Source: Rhodospirillaceae bacterium (GTDB taxonomy: Bacteria; Pseudomonadota; Alphaproteobacteria; CACIAM-22H2). From it: DNA of 60,595 nucleotides. The notes beneath the pieces are model-generated. The model was given only the letters and a program-made list of their open reading frames with translations. It was not told the origin of the DNA and did not search any database. A program made the position numbers and the translations under genes. The DNA is taken from assembly GCA_022843945.1 (NCBI GenBank), contig JALHMR010000027.1, positions 1-60,595 on the forward strand, in the 5' to 3' direction. Every line of letters starts with the position of its first letter. Within the stretch, counting starts at the first letter, position 1. Below are positions 35,661 to 44,115 of this stretch, in pieces.

Positions 35661-35819
35661 ATGGACCTGATTGAATTCTATCCCTTGCTGAAGAGCCTCT
35701 GGGTCGTCTGGTTCTTCCTGGTCTTCACCGGGATCGTCGCCTGGGCGCTTTGGCCTTCGCGGCGCCGCCGCCTCGAAGAGCACGCCACCATCCCGCTGCG
35801 CGACACGGAAACCCGCTGA
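35661..35819 (+). CDS. ccoQ: cbb3-type oxidase subunit CcoQ
   Basis: This 52-residue single-helix protein (MDLIEFYPLLKSLWVVWFF, then FTGIVAWALWPSRRRRLEE) lies six bases after ccoO and seven before ccoP. Size, position and the hydrophobic helix followed by an Arg-rich stretch match CcoQ, which stabilises the oxidase. A short ORF like this is easily missed. Confidence 0.9.
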   Translation: MDLIEFYPLLKSLWVVWFFLVFTGIVAWALWPSRRRRLEEHATIPLRDTETR

Positions 35820-35826
35820 GGCTCCC

Positions 35827-36696
35827 ATGCCGACCAAAATCGAAAAAGACGCCATCACAGGCAAGCAGACGACCGGCCACGACTGGGACGGCGTGAAGGA
35901 ACTCGATACGCCGCTGCCCAAGTGGTGGCTGTACGTCTTTTACGCCACGATCATCTGGTCGATCGGCTATTACGTGTTTTATCCGTCGTGGCCTTCGCTT
36001 TCCTCGCACGTGCCAGGCGTGCTGGGTTACTCGGCCCGCACCGACATCGTGCGCGACCTGCGCGAGCAGGCCGAGCAGCGCGCGCCCTATGTCACCCGCA
36101 TTCGCGCCGCCTCCCTGGAGCAGATTCGTTCCGATCCCCAGCTTCTTGGTTTCGCCATCGCCGGCGGCCGCAGCGCCTTCGCCGACAACTGCGCGGCCTG
36201 TCATGGCTCGGGTGGCGCCGGCACCAAGGGCTTCCCCAGCCTGGCCGACGACGACTGGCTGTGGGGCGGCGATCTCGAGGCCATCCACGCGACCATCCGC
36301 ACCGGCATCCGCAGCGCCCACCCCGATTCCCGCCTATCTCTGATGCCGCGCTTCGGTCTCGACGGCATGCTGGCGGCTGCGCAGATCAGCGATGTCGCCG
36401 AGTACGTTCTTTCTCTGTCGGCGACCGGGACCGATAAGGCCGCCGCCTCGCGCGCCGCGCCGCTATACGCCGAGAACTGCGCTGCCTGTCACGGGGACAA
36501 GGGCGAAGGCAACGCCGAGCTCGGCGCGCCCAATCTCGCTGACAAGATCTGGCTCTACGGCGGCGACAAGCCGTCCGTGGTGCAGACGATCGCCGTGTCG
36601 CGCAACGGCGTCATGCCGGCCTGGACCGACCGGCTCGACGAGGCGACCATCAAGATGCTCACGGTCTACGTCCACTCCCTGGGCGGCGGCCGCTAG
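35827..36696 (+). CDS. ccoP: cbb3-type oxidase subunit III, di-haem cytochrome c
   Basis: This 289-residue subunit has an N-terminal region HDWDGVKELDTPLPKWWLYVF, one or two helices, and two c-type haem sites, both CAACH (residues 122-126 and 219-223), with Met ligands in LSLMPRFG and NGVMPAWT. It receives electrons from soluble cytochromes c. It completes the structural part of the operon. Confidence 0.96.
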   Translation: MPTKIEKDAITGKQTTGHDWDGVKELDTPLPKWWLYVFYATIIWSIGYYVFYPSWPSLSSHVPGVLGYSARTDIVRDLREQAEQRAPYVTRIRAASLEQIRSDPQLLGFAIAGGRSAFADNCAACHGSGGAGTKGFPSLADDDWLWGGDLEAIHATIRTGIRSAHPDSRLSLMPRFGLDGMLAAAQISDVAEYVLSLSATGTDKAAASRAAPLYAENCAACHGDKGEGNAELGAPNLADKIWLYGGDKPSVVQTIAVSRNGVMPAWTDRLDEATIKMLTVYVHSLGGGR

Positions 36697-36698
36697 GT

Positions 36699-38195
36699 GT
36701 GCCCGTGCCTGACGGTGCCCTCCCCACCGCGACCGCGGCAACCGATACCGCCGCCTCCGTCCGCGAGCAGCGCGCCGATCGGCCGCTCTATGCCGGGCGG
36801 ATCAAGGTCTATCCCAAGAAAATCGGGGGCCTCTACCGGCGCCTGAAATGGGGCGTGCTCGCGCTCTGCCTCGGGCTCTACTACACCGTGCCCTGGCTGC
36901 GCTGGGACCGCGGACCGAACGCGCCCGACCAGGCCATCCTGCTGGATCTGCCGGGGGCTCGCGGCTACTTCTTCGGCGTCGAGATCTGGCCGCAGGAGAT
37001 CTATTTTCTCGCCGGGCTGATGATCTTCGGCGCCCTCGCGCTGTTTCTTGTCTCCAGCCTGTTCGGCCGCCTGTGGTGCGGCTACGCCTGCCCCCAGACC
37101 GTATGGACCGATCTGTTCCTGTGGGTCGAGCGCCAGCTCGAGGGCGATCGCAACGCGCGCATCAGGCTCGATCAGCAGCCCTGGTCCTGGGCCAGGCTGG
37201 CCGGCAAGGGCGCCAAGCACGCCGCGTGGCTGATCATCGCCGCAGCTACCGGCGGCGCCTGGGTCATGTATTACGTGGACGCGCCGACGGCGACCCGCGC
37301 CCTGCTGACGGGCGCCGCATCGGCGGAGCTCTATTTCTTCGTCGGCCTTTTCACGCTGACCACCTACGTCCTGGCGGGTTGGGCCCGCGAGCAGGTCTGC
37401 ACCTACATGTGCCCCTGGCCCCGCTTCCAGGCGGCGATGTTCGACGAGCAGACGCTGACCGTCACCTACCGCGCCTGGCGCGGCGAGCCCCGCGGCAAGC
37501 ACAAAGCCGGGGATGGCTGGCTGGGTCGCGGCGACTGCGTCGACTGCCGCCAGTGCGTCATGGTCTGCCCCACGGGCATCGACATCCGTGACGGCCAGCA
37601 GATGGAATGCATCAACTGCGCCCTGTGCGTCGATGCCTGCAACGGTGTCATGGACAAAGTCGGGCGGCCGCGTGGCCTGATTGCCTTTGACACGCTTCTC
37701 GGCGGCACGGCGGCGCAACCCCGGACGTCGACGTTGGCCAGCCGGTTTCTGCGGCCCCGCGTCCTGGTTTATGCCGCGATGCTCGCGGCCGTTGGCAGCA
37801 TTCTGCTCGCCGCCTTCGCCCTGCGGACGACGGTGGAGGTCAGCGTCCTGCGCGACCGTTCCCCCGTGTTCGTCACCTTGTCCGACGGCTCGATCCGCAA
37901 CGGCTATACGTTCAAGATCCTCAACAAGACGCGCGAAGCGCACCGCTATGGGCTCGACATCGGTGGCATCCCCGGCGCCACCGTCAGCGTGGTCGGCGCC
38001 GATGGCGTTACGCCGATCGGTGAGACGGTGATGCTCGAAGCCCGGCCGGACACCGTCGCCACCTTCCGCCTCTACGTATCCGCACCGCGCGGCGCCCTCG
38101 GCGCCGAATCGACCCCGTTGAGCTTCCATCTGACGGATCTGGTCAGCGGCTCCACAGCCGACCACCGCTCCGTCTTTCTCGCGCCGAAACGGTAA
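36699..38195 (+). CDS. ccoG: cbb3 oxidase accessory ferredoxin-type protein
   Basis: This 498-residue RdxA/FixG protein helps cbb3 assembly, probably as a copper reductase. It has membrane helices, the motifs WCGYACPQTVW and CTYMCPWPRFQ, and two [4Fe-4S] ferredoxin motifs (CVDCRQCVMVCPTG and CINCALCVDACNG). The C-terminal part is the immunoglobulin-like domain of the family. Start is GTG 36699, three bases after ccoP. Confidence 0.95.
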   Translation: MPVPDGALPTATAATDTAASVREQRADRPLYAGRIKVYPKKIGGLYRRLKWGVLALCLGLYYTVPWLRWDRGPNAPDQAILLDLPGARGYFFGVEIWPQEIYFLAGLMIFGALALFLVSSLFGRLWCGYACPQTVWTDLFLWVERQLEGDRNARIRLDQQPWSWARLAGKGAKHAAWLIIAAATGGAWVMYYVDAPTATRALLTGAASAELYFFVGLFTLTTYVLAGWAREQVCTYMCPWPRFQAAMFDEQTLTVTYRAWRGEPRGKHKAGDGWLGRGDCVDCRQCVMVCPTGIDIRDGQQMECINCALCVDACNGVMDKVGRPRGLIAFDTLLGGTAAQPRTSTLASRFLRPRVLVYAAMLAAVGSILLAAFALRTTVEVSVLRDRSPVFVTLSDGSIRNGYTFKILNKTREAHRYGLDIGGIPGATVSVVGADGVTPIGETVMLEARPDTVATFRLYVSAPRGALGAESTPLSFHLTDLVSGSTADHRSVFLAPKR

Positions 38196-38200
38196 TCGAC

Positions 38201-38665
38201 ATGCCCACCCGTCTCATTCCCTGGCTTTTCGTCGCCGGCATGGCCGTTGTCATCGCGGTGAATGGAGTGCTCGTCTACTTCGCCCTGGGAACCTGGAGCG
38301 GGCTGGTTGTCGAGCGGCCGTACGAGCGCGGCATCCAGTACAACCGCCTTCTCGAAGCGGCCGCCCGCCAGGAGACGCTCGGCTGGCGCTTCGATATCGC
38401 CCTGGAGACGGTCGACGAGACGACCCGCATCATCGTCAAGGCGACCGACGCGGCGGGCCGGCCGCTGAGCGGCCTCGATCTGCGGGCCACCGTCGGGCGG
38501 CCTGTTGAGAAAGAAGAGCATGGCGCGATCCTGCTCACCGAACAGGAGCCCGGGCGCTACGCCGCGCTCGTGGAGCGGCTGCGTGCAGGCCAGTGGCAGA
38601 CCCGTCTCACCGCCGAGCGCGGCGCCGACAGCGCCTCGGCGACGCACCGCCAGGTCATTCGATGA
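38201..38665 (+). CDS. ccoH: cbb3 assembly protein CcoH/FixH
   Basis: This 154-residue protein has one N-terminal helix (WLFVAGMAVVIAVNGVLVY) and a periplasmic domain beginning ERPYERGIQYNRLLEAAARQ, typical of FixH. It lies five bases after ccoG and overlaps ccoI by four bases, completing the usual GHIS order. Confidence 0.92.
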   Translation: MPTRLIPWLFVAGMAVVIAVNGVLVYFALGTWSGLVVERPYERGIQYNRLLEAAARQETLGWRFDIALETVDETTRIIVKATDAAGRPLSGLDLRATVGRPVEKEEHGAILLTEQEPGRYAALVERLRAGQWQTRLTAERGADSASATHRQVIR

Positions 38666-41040
38666 CGGCTATTCCCGCCCTGTCAGGGTTCGCGCCGGCC
38701 GCCCCTGTGGCCCGCTGCGGCCATTGCGGCAGTCCTCTTGCGGCCAGCCAGCAGGGGTTTTGCTGCGCAGGCTGCGAGGCTGCTCATGGCCTGATCAACG
38801 GGCTTGGTCTCGGGCAGTTCTATCGCCGCCGGCTCGCGGGCGCGCCCATACGCCCCCTGCGTCCTGATGGGTCGCCCGCGCCCGATTTCGGTGCCTATGC
38901 GCAGACCGACGAGCGCGGCCGCTCGACTCTCCATCTACTGGTTGACGGCGCCACCTGCGGGGCCTGCGTCTGGCTGATCGAATCTGTCCTCGCCCAGGAT
39001 CCTGGTGTGGTGGCGGCGCGCATGAACTTCAGCACACGGCGGCTCACCCTCTCCTGGCTGGGCCCCGCGAGCGACGCCGGCCGTCATGCCGGGCGCCTCG
39101 CCGCGCTTGGTTTCGGCCTGTTCCCCTTCGATCCGCAGCGGCAGGAAGACCAGGCCGACGCCGACGAGCGAACCCTGCTGCGCGCCCTGGCCGTTGCCGG
39201 CTTCGCCGCCGGCAACGTCATGCTGCTGTCGGTCGCCGTCTGGGCCGGCCATGTGGAGGGCATGGGCGCCGCGACCCGCGACTTCCTGCATTGGGTCTCG
39301 GCGTTGATCGCCCTGCCGGCCATCGCCTATGCCGGCCAGCCCTTCTTCCGCTCGGCCCTCGCCGCCCTGCGGCTGCGGCGCACCAATATGGACGTTCCCA
39401 TCTCCATCGGTGTCCTCCTCGCCACGGCGATGAGCCTGGCCGAGACGGCGTTCTCCGGACAGCACGCCTTCTTCGACTCCGCGGTCACCCTTCTGTTCTT
39501 CCTGCTGGTCGGCCGCTATCTCGACACAAGGGCACGCGGCCGGGCGCGCTCTGCGGCGGCCCATCTCCTGTCGCTGGGCGCGGCACCGGTTAGCGTTGTT
39601 CGACCCGATGGCCGTGTTTGCGCGTTACCGGCATCGTCTGTCTGCATCGGCGACACGGTACTTGTTGCGGCCGGCCAGCGCATCGCCATCGACGGCCGCG
39701 TCAGCGACGGGCAGTCCGATATCGATAGCAGCCTGGTCACGGGGGAAGCCGTGCCGCAGGCCGTGACGCCGGGCGCTCCGGTTTTCGCCGGCGCGATCAA
39801 CCTGACGGCAGCGCTGCGCTTGACCGTCACGGCGGCTGGCAACGGCACTCTCCTGGCCGAGATCGTACGCCTCATGGAAGCGGCGGAGCAGCGTCGCGGG
39901 CGCTTCGTGGTGCTGGCCGATCGCGTGGCGCGCGCCTACGCGCCGGTGGTTCACCTGCTGGCCGCCGCGACGTTTCTGGGCTGGTTCGCGTTCACCGGTG
40001 CCGGCTGGCAGCCGGCCCTGCTGAACGCCATTGCCGTCCTGATCATCACCTGCCCCTGCGCGCTCGCTTTGGCGGTGCCCGTGGTCCAGGTGGTTGCCAG
40101 CGGACGGCTGCTGCGCCAGGGCATCCTGCTCAAGTCGGCGACGGCGCTCGAGCGTCTGGTCGCCATCGATACGGTGGTTTTCGACAAGACCGGCACCCTG
40201 ACCACCGGCCAGCTCAGGCTGCTCCCCGACCCGGCGCGGTCGATCGAGGATCTGCGGCTTGCCGCCTCACTGGCCCAGGCCAGCCGGCATCCTCTGGCCC
40301 GGGCTCTGGTCCGCGCAGCAGTCGATGTGCCGCCCGCCACCGATGTGCGGGAGCACCCCGGGATAGGCCTTTCCGCGATTGGGCCGGAGGGTGAAATCCG
40401 ACTGGGCAGCCGTGTCTTCTGCGGCGCGACCAGCGACGCCCCGGACCCCGCGCCCGAAATCTGGTTGGCCGTGCCACACCGGTCGCCGGTCCGTTTCAGC
40501 TTTGCCGATACGCTGCGTCCGGATGCGGCACAGGTCGTCGAAGCCCTGCGGCGGCGAGGAATGGCGGTGCAGATCCTGTCGGGGGATCGAAGGGCCGCGG
40601 TGGGCGATGTGGCACATCGCCTGAACATCACGGATTGGCGCGCCGGCTGCTCTCCGGCGAGCAAAGAACAGCATCTCGCGGGCTTGCGTACCGCCGGGCG
40701 GCGCGTGCTCATGGTCGGCGACGGGCTCAATGACGCGCCCGCTCTGGCGACGGCCGACGCATCCCTGTCGCCGGCAACTGCCGCCGATGTCAGCCAGACG
40801 GCGGCCGATGCGGTCTTTCAAGGCGACAGGCTGGCCCCGCTACTGGAGCTTCTGGTGGTCGCTCGCCGCGCCGACACACTGGTCCGCCAGAACATCGCGC
40901 TCGCCATCGCCTACAACCTGCTGGCCGTGCCGCTGGCGATGGCCGGGTACGTGACTCCCCTGATCGCCGCCGCTGCGATGTCGTCATCCTCGCTGCTGGT
41001 GATCGCCAACGCCCTGCGCCTCGGGCGCCGGAGGCCCTGA
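38662..41040 (+). CDS. ccoI: Copper-transporting P1B-type ATPase for cbb3 maturation
   Basis: This 792-residue pump loads copper for the CuB site. It has a cysteine-rich N-terminus (RCGHCGSPLAASQQGFCCAG), a heavy-metal domain (GATCGACVWLIE), the membrane ion site CPCALALAVPVV, actuator LVTGEAVPQ, phosphorylation site FDKTGTLTTGQ and hinge GDGLNDAPALA. The ATG at 38662 overlaps the ccoH stop (ATGA); the open frame upstream to 38593 is not homologous. Confidence 0.95.
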   Translation: MTAIPALSGFAPAAPVARCGHCGSPLAASQQGFCCAGCEAAHGLINGLGLGQFYRRRLAGAPIRPLRPDGSPAPDFGAYAQTDERGRSTLHLLVDGATCGACVWLIESVLAQDPGVVAARMNFSTRRLTLSWLGPASDAGRHAGRLAALGFGLFPFDPQRQEDQADADERTLLRALAVAGFAAGNVMLLSVAVWAGHVEGMGAATRDFLHWVSALIALPAIAYAGQPFFRSALAALRLRRTNMDVPISIGVLLATAMSLAETAFSGQHAFFDSAVTLLFFLLVGRYLDTRARGRARSAAAHLLSLGAAPVSVVRPDGRVCALPASSVCIGDTVLVAAGQRIAIDGRVSDGQSDIDSSLVTGEAVPQAVTPGAPVFAGAINLTAALRLTVTAAGNGTLLAEIVRLMEAAEQRRGRFVVLADRVARAYAPVVHLLAAATFLGWFAFTGAGWQPALLNAIAVLIITCPCALALAVPVVQVVASGRLLRQGILLKSATALERLVAIDTVVFDKTGTLTTGQLRLLPDPARSIEDLRLAASLAQASRHPLARALVRAAVDVPPATDVREHPGIGLSAIGPEGEIRLGSRVFCGATSDAPDPAPEIWLAVPHRSPVRFSFADTLRPDAAQVVEALRRRGMAVQILSGDRRAAVGDVAHRLNITDWRAGCSPASKEQHLAGLRTAGRRVLMVGDGLNDAPALATADASLSPATAADVSQTAADAVFQGDRLAPLLELLVVARRADTLVRQNIALAIAYNLLAVPLAMAGYVTPLIAAAAMSSSSLLVIANALRLGRRRP

Positions 41041-41042
41041 CC

Positions 41043-41234
41043 ATGGACAGCCTCATCTATCTCATCCCGGTCGCCGTATGCCTCGGTGCCGTTGGACTGG
41101 CCGCCTTCCTCTGGGCGATGAGCAGCGGCCAGTTCGATGATCTCGACGGCGCCGCCAGCCGCATCCTGTTCGACGACGACCCTCAGTCCAACCCCCCGAA
41201 GCATTCGCCTCAAGACTTACGGAGAGTCCCATGA
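41043..41234 (+). CDS. ccoS: cbb3 assembly protein CcoS
   Basis: This 63-residue single-helix protein (LIYLIPVAVCLGAVGLAAFLW followed by AMSSGQFDDLDG) has the CcoS signature SGQFDDLDGAASRILFDDD. It lies two bases after ccoI and overlaps the next small gene by four bases. Confidence 0.93.
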   Translation: MDSLIYLIPVAVCLGAVGLAAFLWAMSSGQFDDLDGAASRILFDDDPQSNPPKHSPQDLRRVP

Positions 41235-41431
41235 ATCCCAGCACCATCTTCACCATGGCCGGCATGACGGCTGCGGGTTTCCTCGGTCTGCTGCTCGCCT
41301 CGCGGGCGGTCGACGACGGCATCCAGATTTTTGGCCTGGTCCTGTTTGCCCTCGCCGTCTTCCTCGATTTCTGGCTGATCCACCGGCATTTCGATCCGGC
41401 GGTCGCCGCGGTTGAGGCCGACTCGGACTGA
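41231..41431 (+). CDS. Small two-helix membrane protein coupled to ccoS
   Basis: This 66-residue protein has two hydrophobic segments (TIFTMAGMTAAGFLGLLLAS and IQIFGLVLFALAVFLDFWLI), then HRHFDPAVAAVEADSD. Its start overlaps the ccoS stop (ATGA), and GGAGAG lies seven bases before. The coupling suggests a role in cbb3 oxidase assembly or stability, which is inferred only from position. No family is recognised. Confidence 0.75.
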   Translation: MNPSTIFTMAGMTAAGFLGLLLASRAVDDGIQIFGLVLFALAVFLDFWLIHRHFDPAVAAVEADSD

Positions 41432-41484
41432 CATCGCTGTCGAGGCACGAGATGATGATGGGCTCAGGCGGAATGATGCAGCCG

Positions 41485-41503
41485 GCTCTACAGGAAATAG
41501 AGC
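41485..41503. terminator. Hairpin between the cco operon and the FocA/NirC gene
   Basis: GCTCTA and TAGAGC pair across a seven-base loop in the gap between two convergent transcription units. There is no clear T-run. This is a weak candidate for a shared terminator. Confidence 0.3.
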
Positions 41504-41507
41504 GCGC

Positions 41508-42386
41508 CTAGGACTTGCGCAAATAGACGAACCAGTAGACGACCCCGACCAGCACGGTCCCGCCGATCATGTTGCCCAGCGTGACAGGCACTAGGTTTGT
41601 GACCAGCACGCTCCAGGTCAGGCCGTCATACCCTGCGGCTGTCAGGCCGGCGGCCGCCCAGAACGCCGCCGGGGCGCAGCTCTTGATGAGCAGCGCAAAC
41701 GGCAGCAGGTACATGTTGGCGACCGAATGCTCGAACCCGGCGGCGACCAAGGCCGCGATCGGCGGCACGATGGCCAGGACCTTGTCCGTCGTGGTACGCG
41801 CGCTGTAACACAGCCAGACCGCGAGGCAGACCAGCACATTCGCCAGCACCCCGCGCATCAGGGCCGAGACGAAGGACAGATCGGCCTTGGCCTGTGCCGT
41901 GGCCAGCGCTGCCGCGCCGATTCCCCCGGCACCGTCGCCGTAATGCCCCGACAGGAAGACGAAGACCGCGGTGGCGCCGGCGCCGATGAAGTTGCCGACG
42001 TAAACCAGGATCCAGGCGCGCAACACCTCACGCGTCGACACCTTGCCGCCGGCCCAGGCCATGACCATCAGGTTATTGCCGGTGAAGAGCTCCGCCCCGC
42101 CCACGATCACCAGAATCAGGCCCAGCGAGAACACGATCCCGGCGATGATGCGCGAGAGACCGTACGGCAGCATGCCGGATGCGCCCACGCCGGCAATCGT
42201 CGCAAACATCGCGCCGAAGGCGATGAACGCCCCGGCCAGGATGGCCAGGGTCAGGAGCCGCCAGGCGTCCAGACGGGTTTTTTCAGCGCCGGTGTGCTCG
42301 GCCCGCTCCGCCATGGCCGCAGGCAGCAAGGCATCGACCGCCGGAGGGGCGCCTGCGGGTTCACTCATGGGGCGATCGTCATTCAC
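41508..42386 (-). CDS. Formate/nitrite transporter family channel
   Basis: This 292-residue FocA/NirC-type pentameric channel has six predicted helices, with FIAFGAMFATIAGVGASGM, ELFTGNNLMVMAWAGGKVS and VGNFIGAGATAVFVFLSG as family segments, and a late GNMIGGTVLVGVVYWFVYLRKS. Near nirK and cbb3 genes, nitrite is a likely substrate, but formate cannot be excluded. It directly follows the EEP-family gene on the minus strand with no gap. Confidence 0.85.
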   Translation of the reverse strand: MNDDRPMSEPAGAPPAVDALLPAAMAERAEHTGAEKTRLDAWRLLTLAILAGAFIAFGAMFATIAGVGASGMLPYGLSRIIAGIVFSLGLILVIVGGAELFTGNNLMVMAWAGGKVSTREVLRAWILVYVGNFIGAGATAVFVFLSGHYGDGAGGIGAAALATAQAKADLSFVSALMRGVLANVLVCLAVWLCYSARTTTDKVLAIVPPIAALVAAGFEHSVANMYLLPFALLIKSCAPAAFWAAAGLTAAGYDGLTWSVLVTNLVPVTLGNMIGGTVLVGVVYWFVYLRKS

Positions 42387-43397
42387 TCATCCAGCAGCTT
42401 CCTCTACAGACGGCTCGAGATCAAATCCGGCGCATAGCGGCGCGTGAAAGGACTCGGCGGGACGTCGGGCCTCCGGATGGCTGAAGACTTCGTCGGACAG
42501 GCGCTCGTTGTGCAGTTCGGTCTCGCTCAGCCGCGCCGCCAAGGCACGGGACGCCAGGATATGGTCGAGCATTACCGGTCGGCCGGCGTGAATCACCGAA
42601 TAGCGCCTCGGCTTGGGCACCTGCAGATCCAGGGCCATGAGAGATCGCGATTCCAACGCCCTGTTGTTCGTCTCCTCGACCGCCCCGAGCATGAGCCGCA
42701 CCGGAACTTCCCAGTTATCGGCATTGAAGTCACCACAAACCGCGATCATGGCGTCTGGTTCGCGGCTCAGGATCCGGTCCACGAGCAGACGGGCCTCAAG
42801 GGCCTGCCCAGCCCGTTTCATGGCGGCAACGAAGAACCCCTCCGCCCAACCGTGGGTCGAGTTCCAGACGAGCGCCGATCGCTTCTGTCCCGGGATCGCG
42901 GCGGCGAGCGGCGCCTTCAGATGCAGGTTCACCAGATGAAGCGTCTGCCCGCCCGACAGCGCCACGACGCAATAGAGAAGCGGCCTGTCGAAGCGGGCCT
43001 CTATCGACTCGCCGGGCCGCGGCACGGCGGTGATCGGCCGGTAGTTGAAGGGATGGACGATATCGTGATGGATCTGCTCGACCTGCTGGATCGGGAACCG
43101 GCTCAGTACGACAAGATTGTGCCGGTCAGCCGGATAGTCGCCATGCGTGCTCCGAGATACGGCACGGAAGTAGGCGGCGTATTGCGTGCCCGCCAGAAGT
43201 TCGTCGAGGGCCAGCAGGGCCCGGCCACCCTTCCCGGGCAGATCCTCCGCGTCAACCTCCTGGAGGCAGAGAATGTCGGCGTCCAGTCGCGAGAACTGCG
43301 GCCGGAGCACGGCAATGCGAGCCGCGAGAGGCGCGATAGCGTTGGAATTTTCGCCGAGGCTTTCGACATTGAACGTGGCGATGCGTAAACGGGTCAC
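42387..43397 (-). CDS. Endonuclease/exonuclease/phosphatase family protein
   Basis: This protein of about 336 residues has the EEP fold: RIATFNVESLGEN, ADILCLQEVDAEDLPG (catalytic Glu), HNLVVLSRFPI, LHLVNLHLKAPL, AVCGDFNADNWEVP and MLDHILASRAL with the terminal catalytic His region. It may cut nucleic acid or phosphoesters. The GTG at 43397 directly precedes TRLRIATFN and is preferred over the open extension to 43469. It abuts the FocA/NirC gene. Confidence 0.85.
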   Translation of the reverse strand: MTRLRIATFNVESLGENSNAIAPLAARIAVLRPQFSRLDADILCLQEVDAEDLPGKGGRALLALDELLAGTQYAAYFRAVSRSTHGDYPADRHNLVVLSRFPIQQVEQIHHDIVHPFNYRPITAVPRPGESIEARFDRPLLYCVVALSGGQTLHLVNLHLKAPLAAAIPGQKRSALVWNSTHGWAEGFFVAAMKRAGQALEARLLVDRILSREPDAMIAVCGDFNADNWEVPVRLMLGAVEETNNRALESRSLMALDLQVPKPRRYSVIHAGRPVMLDHILASRALAARLSETELHNERLSDEVFSHPEARRPAESFHAPLCAGFDLEPSVEEAAG

Positions 43398-43496
43398 AAC
43401 TATAACTTCCAGTGCCTCAATCGATTTAGGGAACCGATCGCGCCGAAAAATCCCCGCGCTTCTTTTCAAGTTCCGTGCGTTGGCCGCGGGTAATGG

Positions 43497-43925
43497 TTAG
43501 CGGATGCGCTCGAGAAGCCCCGTCTCTTCGTCGAGCCGGGCCTGTTCGAGGCCTCCGAAATCCCCCCGCGAGATCACGCTCAAGATCTGGCCGTTATCCC
43601 CGACCACCGGGACATGCCGGAAGCCGCAATCCTGCATGAGGCGAAGGGCCTCGACCGAGGTCGTCGCCGGCGGAAGCGTACAGGGCGCCCGCGTCATCAC
43701 CTCCAGAAGCGGCGTGGTAGCCCCGTCCCGACCGGCCGCCAGCATCCGGCCGACCGCGTCGCGGCCGGTGAAGATGCCGACCAGGCGGTGCCGCTTGTCG
43801 GTAACCAGCACAGCGCCGACGCGACGATCGCGCATCTTCTGGCAGGCGGCCTGGACGGTGGCCGTCTCGGGCAATGTCACTGGATGCTTGTCGTGGACCA
43901 TGTCCGCAATCCGGCGAAAGCTCAT
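43497..43925 (-). CDS. CBS-pair protein
   Basis: This 142-residue protein is a stand-alone CBS pair: MVHDKHPVTLPETATVQAAC with RVGAVLVTDKRHRLVGIFTGRDAV, and VMTRAPCTLPPATTSVEALR with FRHVPVVGDNGQILSVISRGDF. Such proteins bind AMP/ATP or related ligands and sense energy state. ATG 43925 is chosen. It is divergent from the CBS-BON gene, and two FNR-type boxes lie between them; the nearer box is centred about 75 bases upstream. Confidence 0.88.
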   Translation of the reverse strand: MSFRRIADMVHDKHPVTLPETATVQAACQKMRDRRVGAVLVTDKRHRLVGIFTGRDAVGRMLAAGRDGATTPLLEVMTRAPCTLPPATTSVEALRLMQDCGFRHVPVVGDNGQILSVISRGDFGGLEQARLDEETGLLERIR

Positions 43926-43993
43926 GATCTGGCCTTTCATTTGCTGGATGGCTTGAGAGCTTCTCCACCATAGCCACGCCGGCCAGCGGCTCA

Positions 43994-44007
43994 TTGATCT
44001 GGGTCAA
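43994..44007. promoter_or_regulatory. FNR-type box, proximal to the CBS-pair gene
   Basis: TTGATCTGGGTCAA matches nine of ten positions and is centred about 75 bases before the minus-strand start at 43925. Confidence 0.7.
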
Positions 44008-44045
44008 GGGGGCCAGGACGCAGCTGCAGCCCGGGGCCCGGCGGT

Positions 44046-44059
44046 TTGCGCTAGATCAA
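44046..44059. promoter_or_regulatory. FNR-type box, proximal to the CBS-BON gene
   Basis: TTGCGCTAGATCAA matches eight of ten positions, with a complete right half (ATCAA), and is centred about 63 bases before the ATG at 44116. Each of the two divergent genes thus has its own box. Confidence 0.6.
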
Positions 44060-44115
44060 TGCCGCCCTGGGTATGCCGCCGCCATGATGGCCGGAGTTTC
44101 TCAAGGGAGGCTCCC

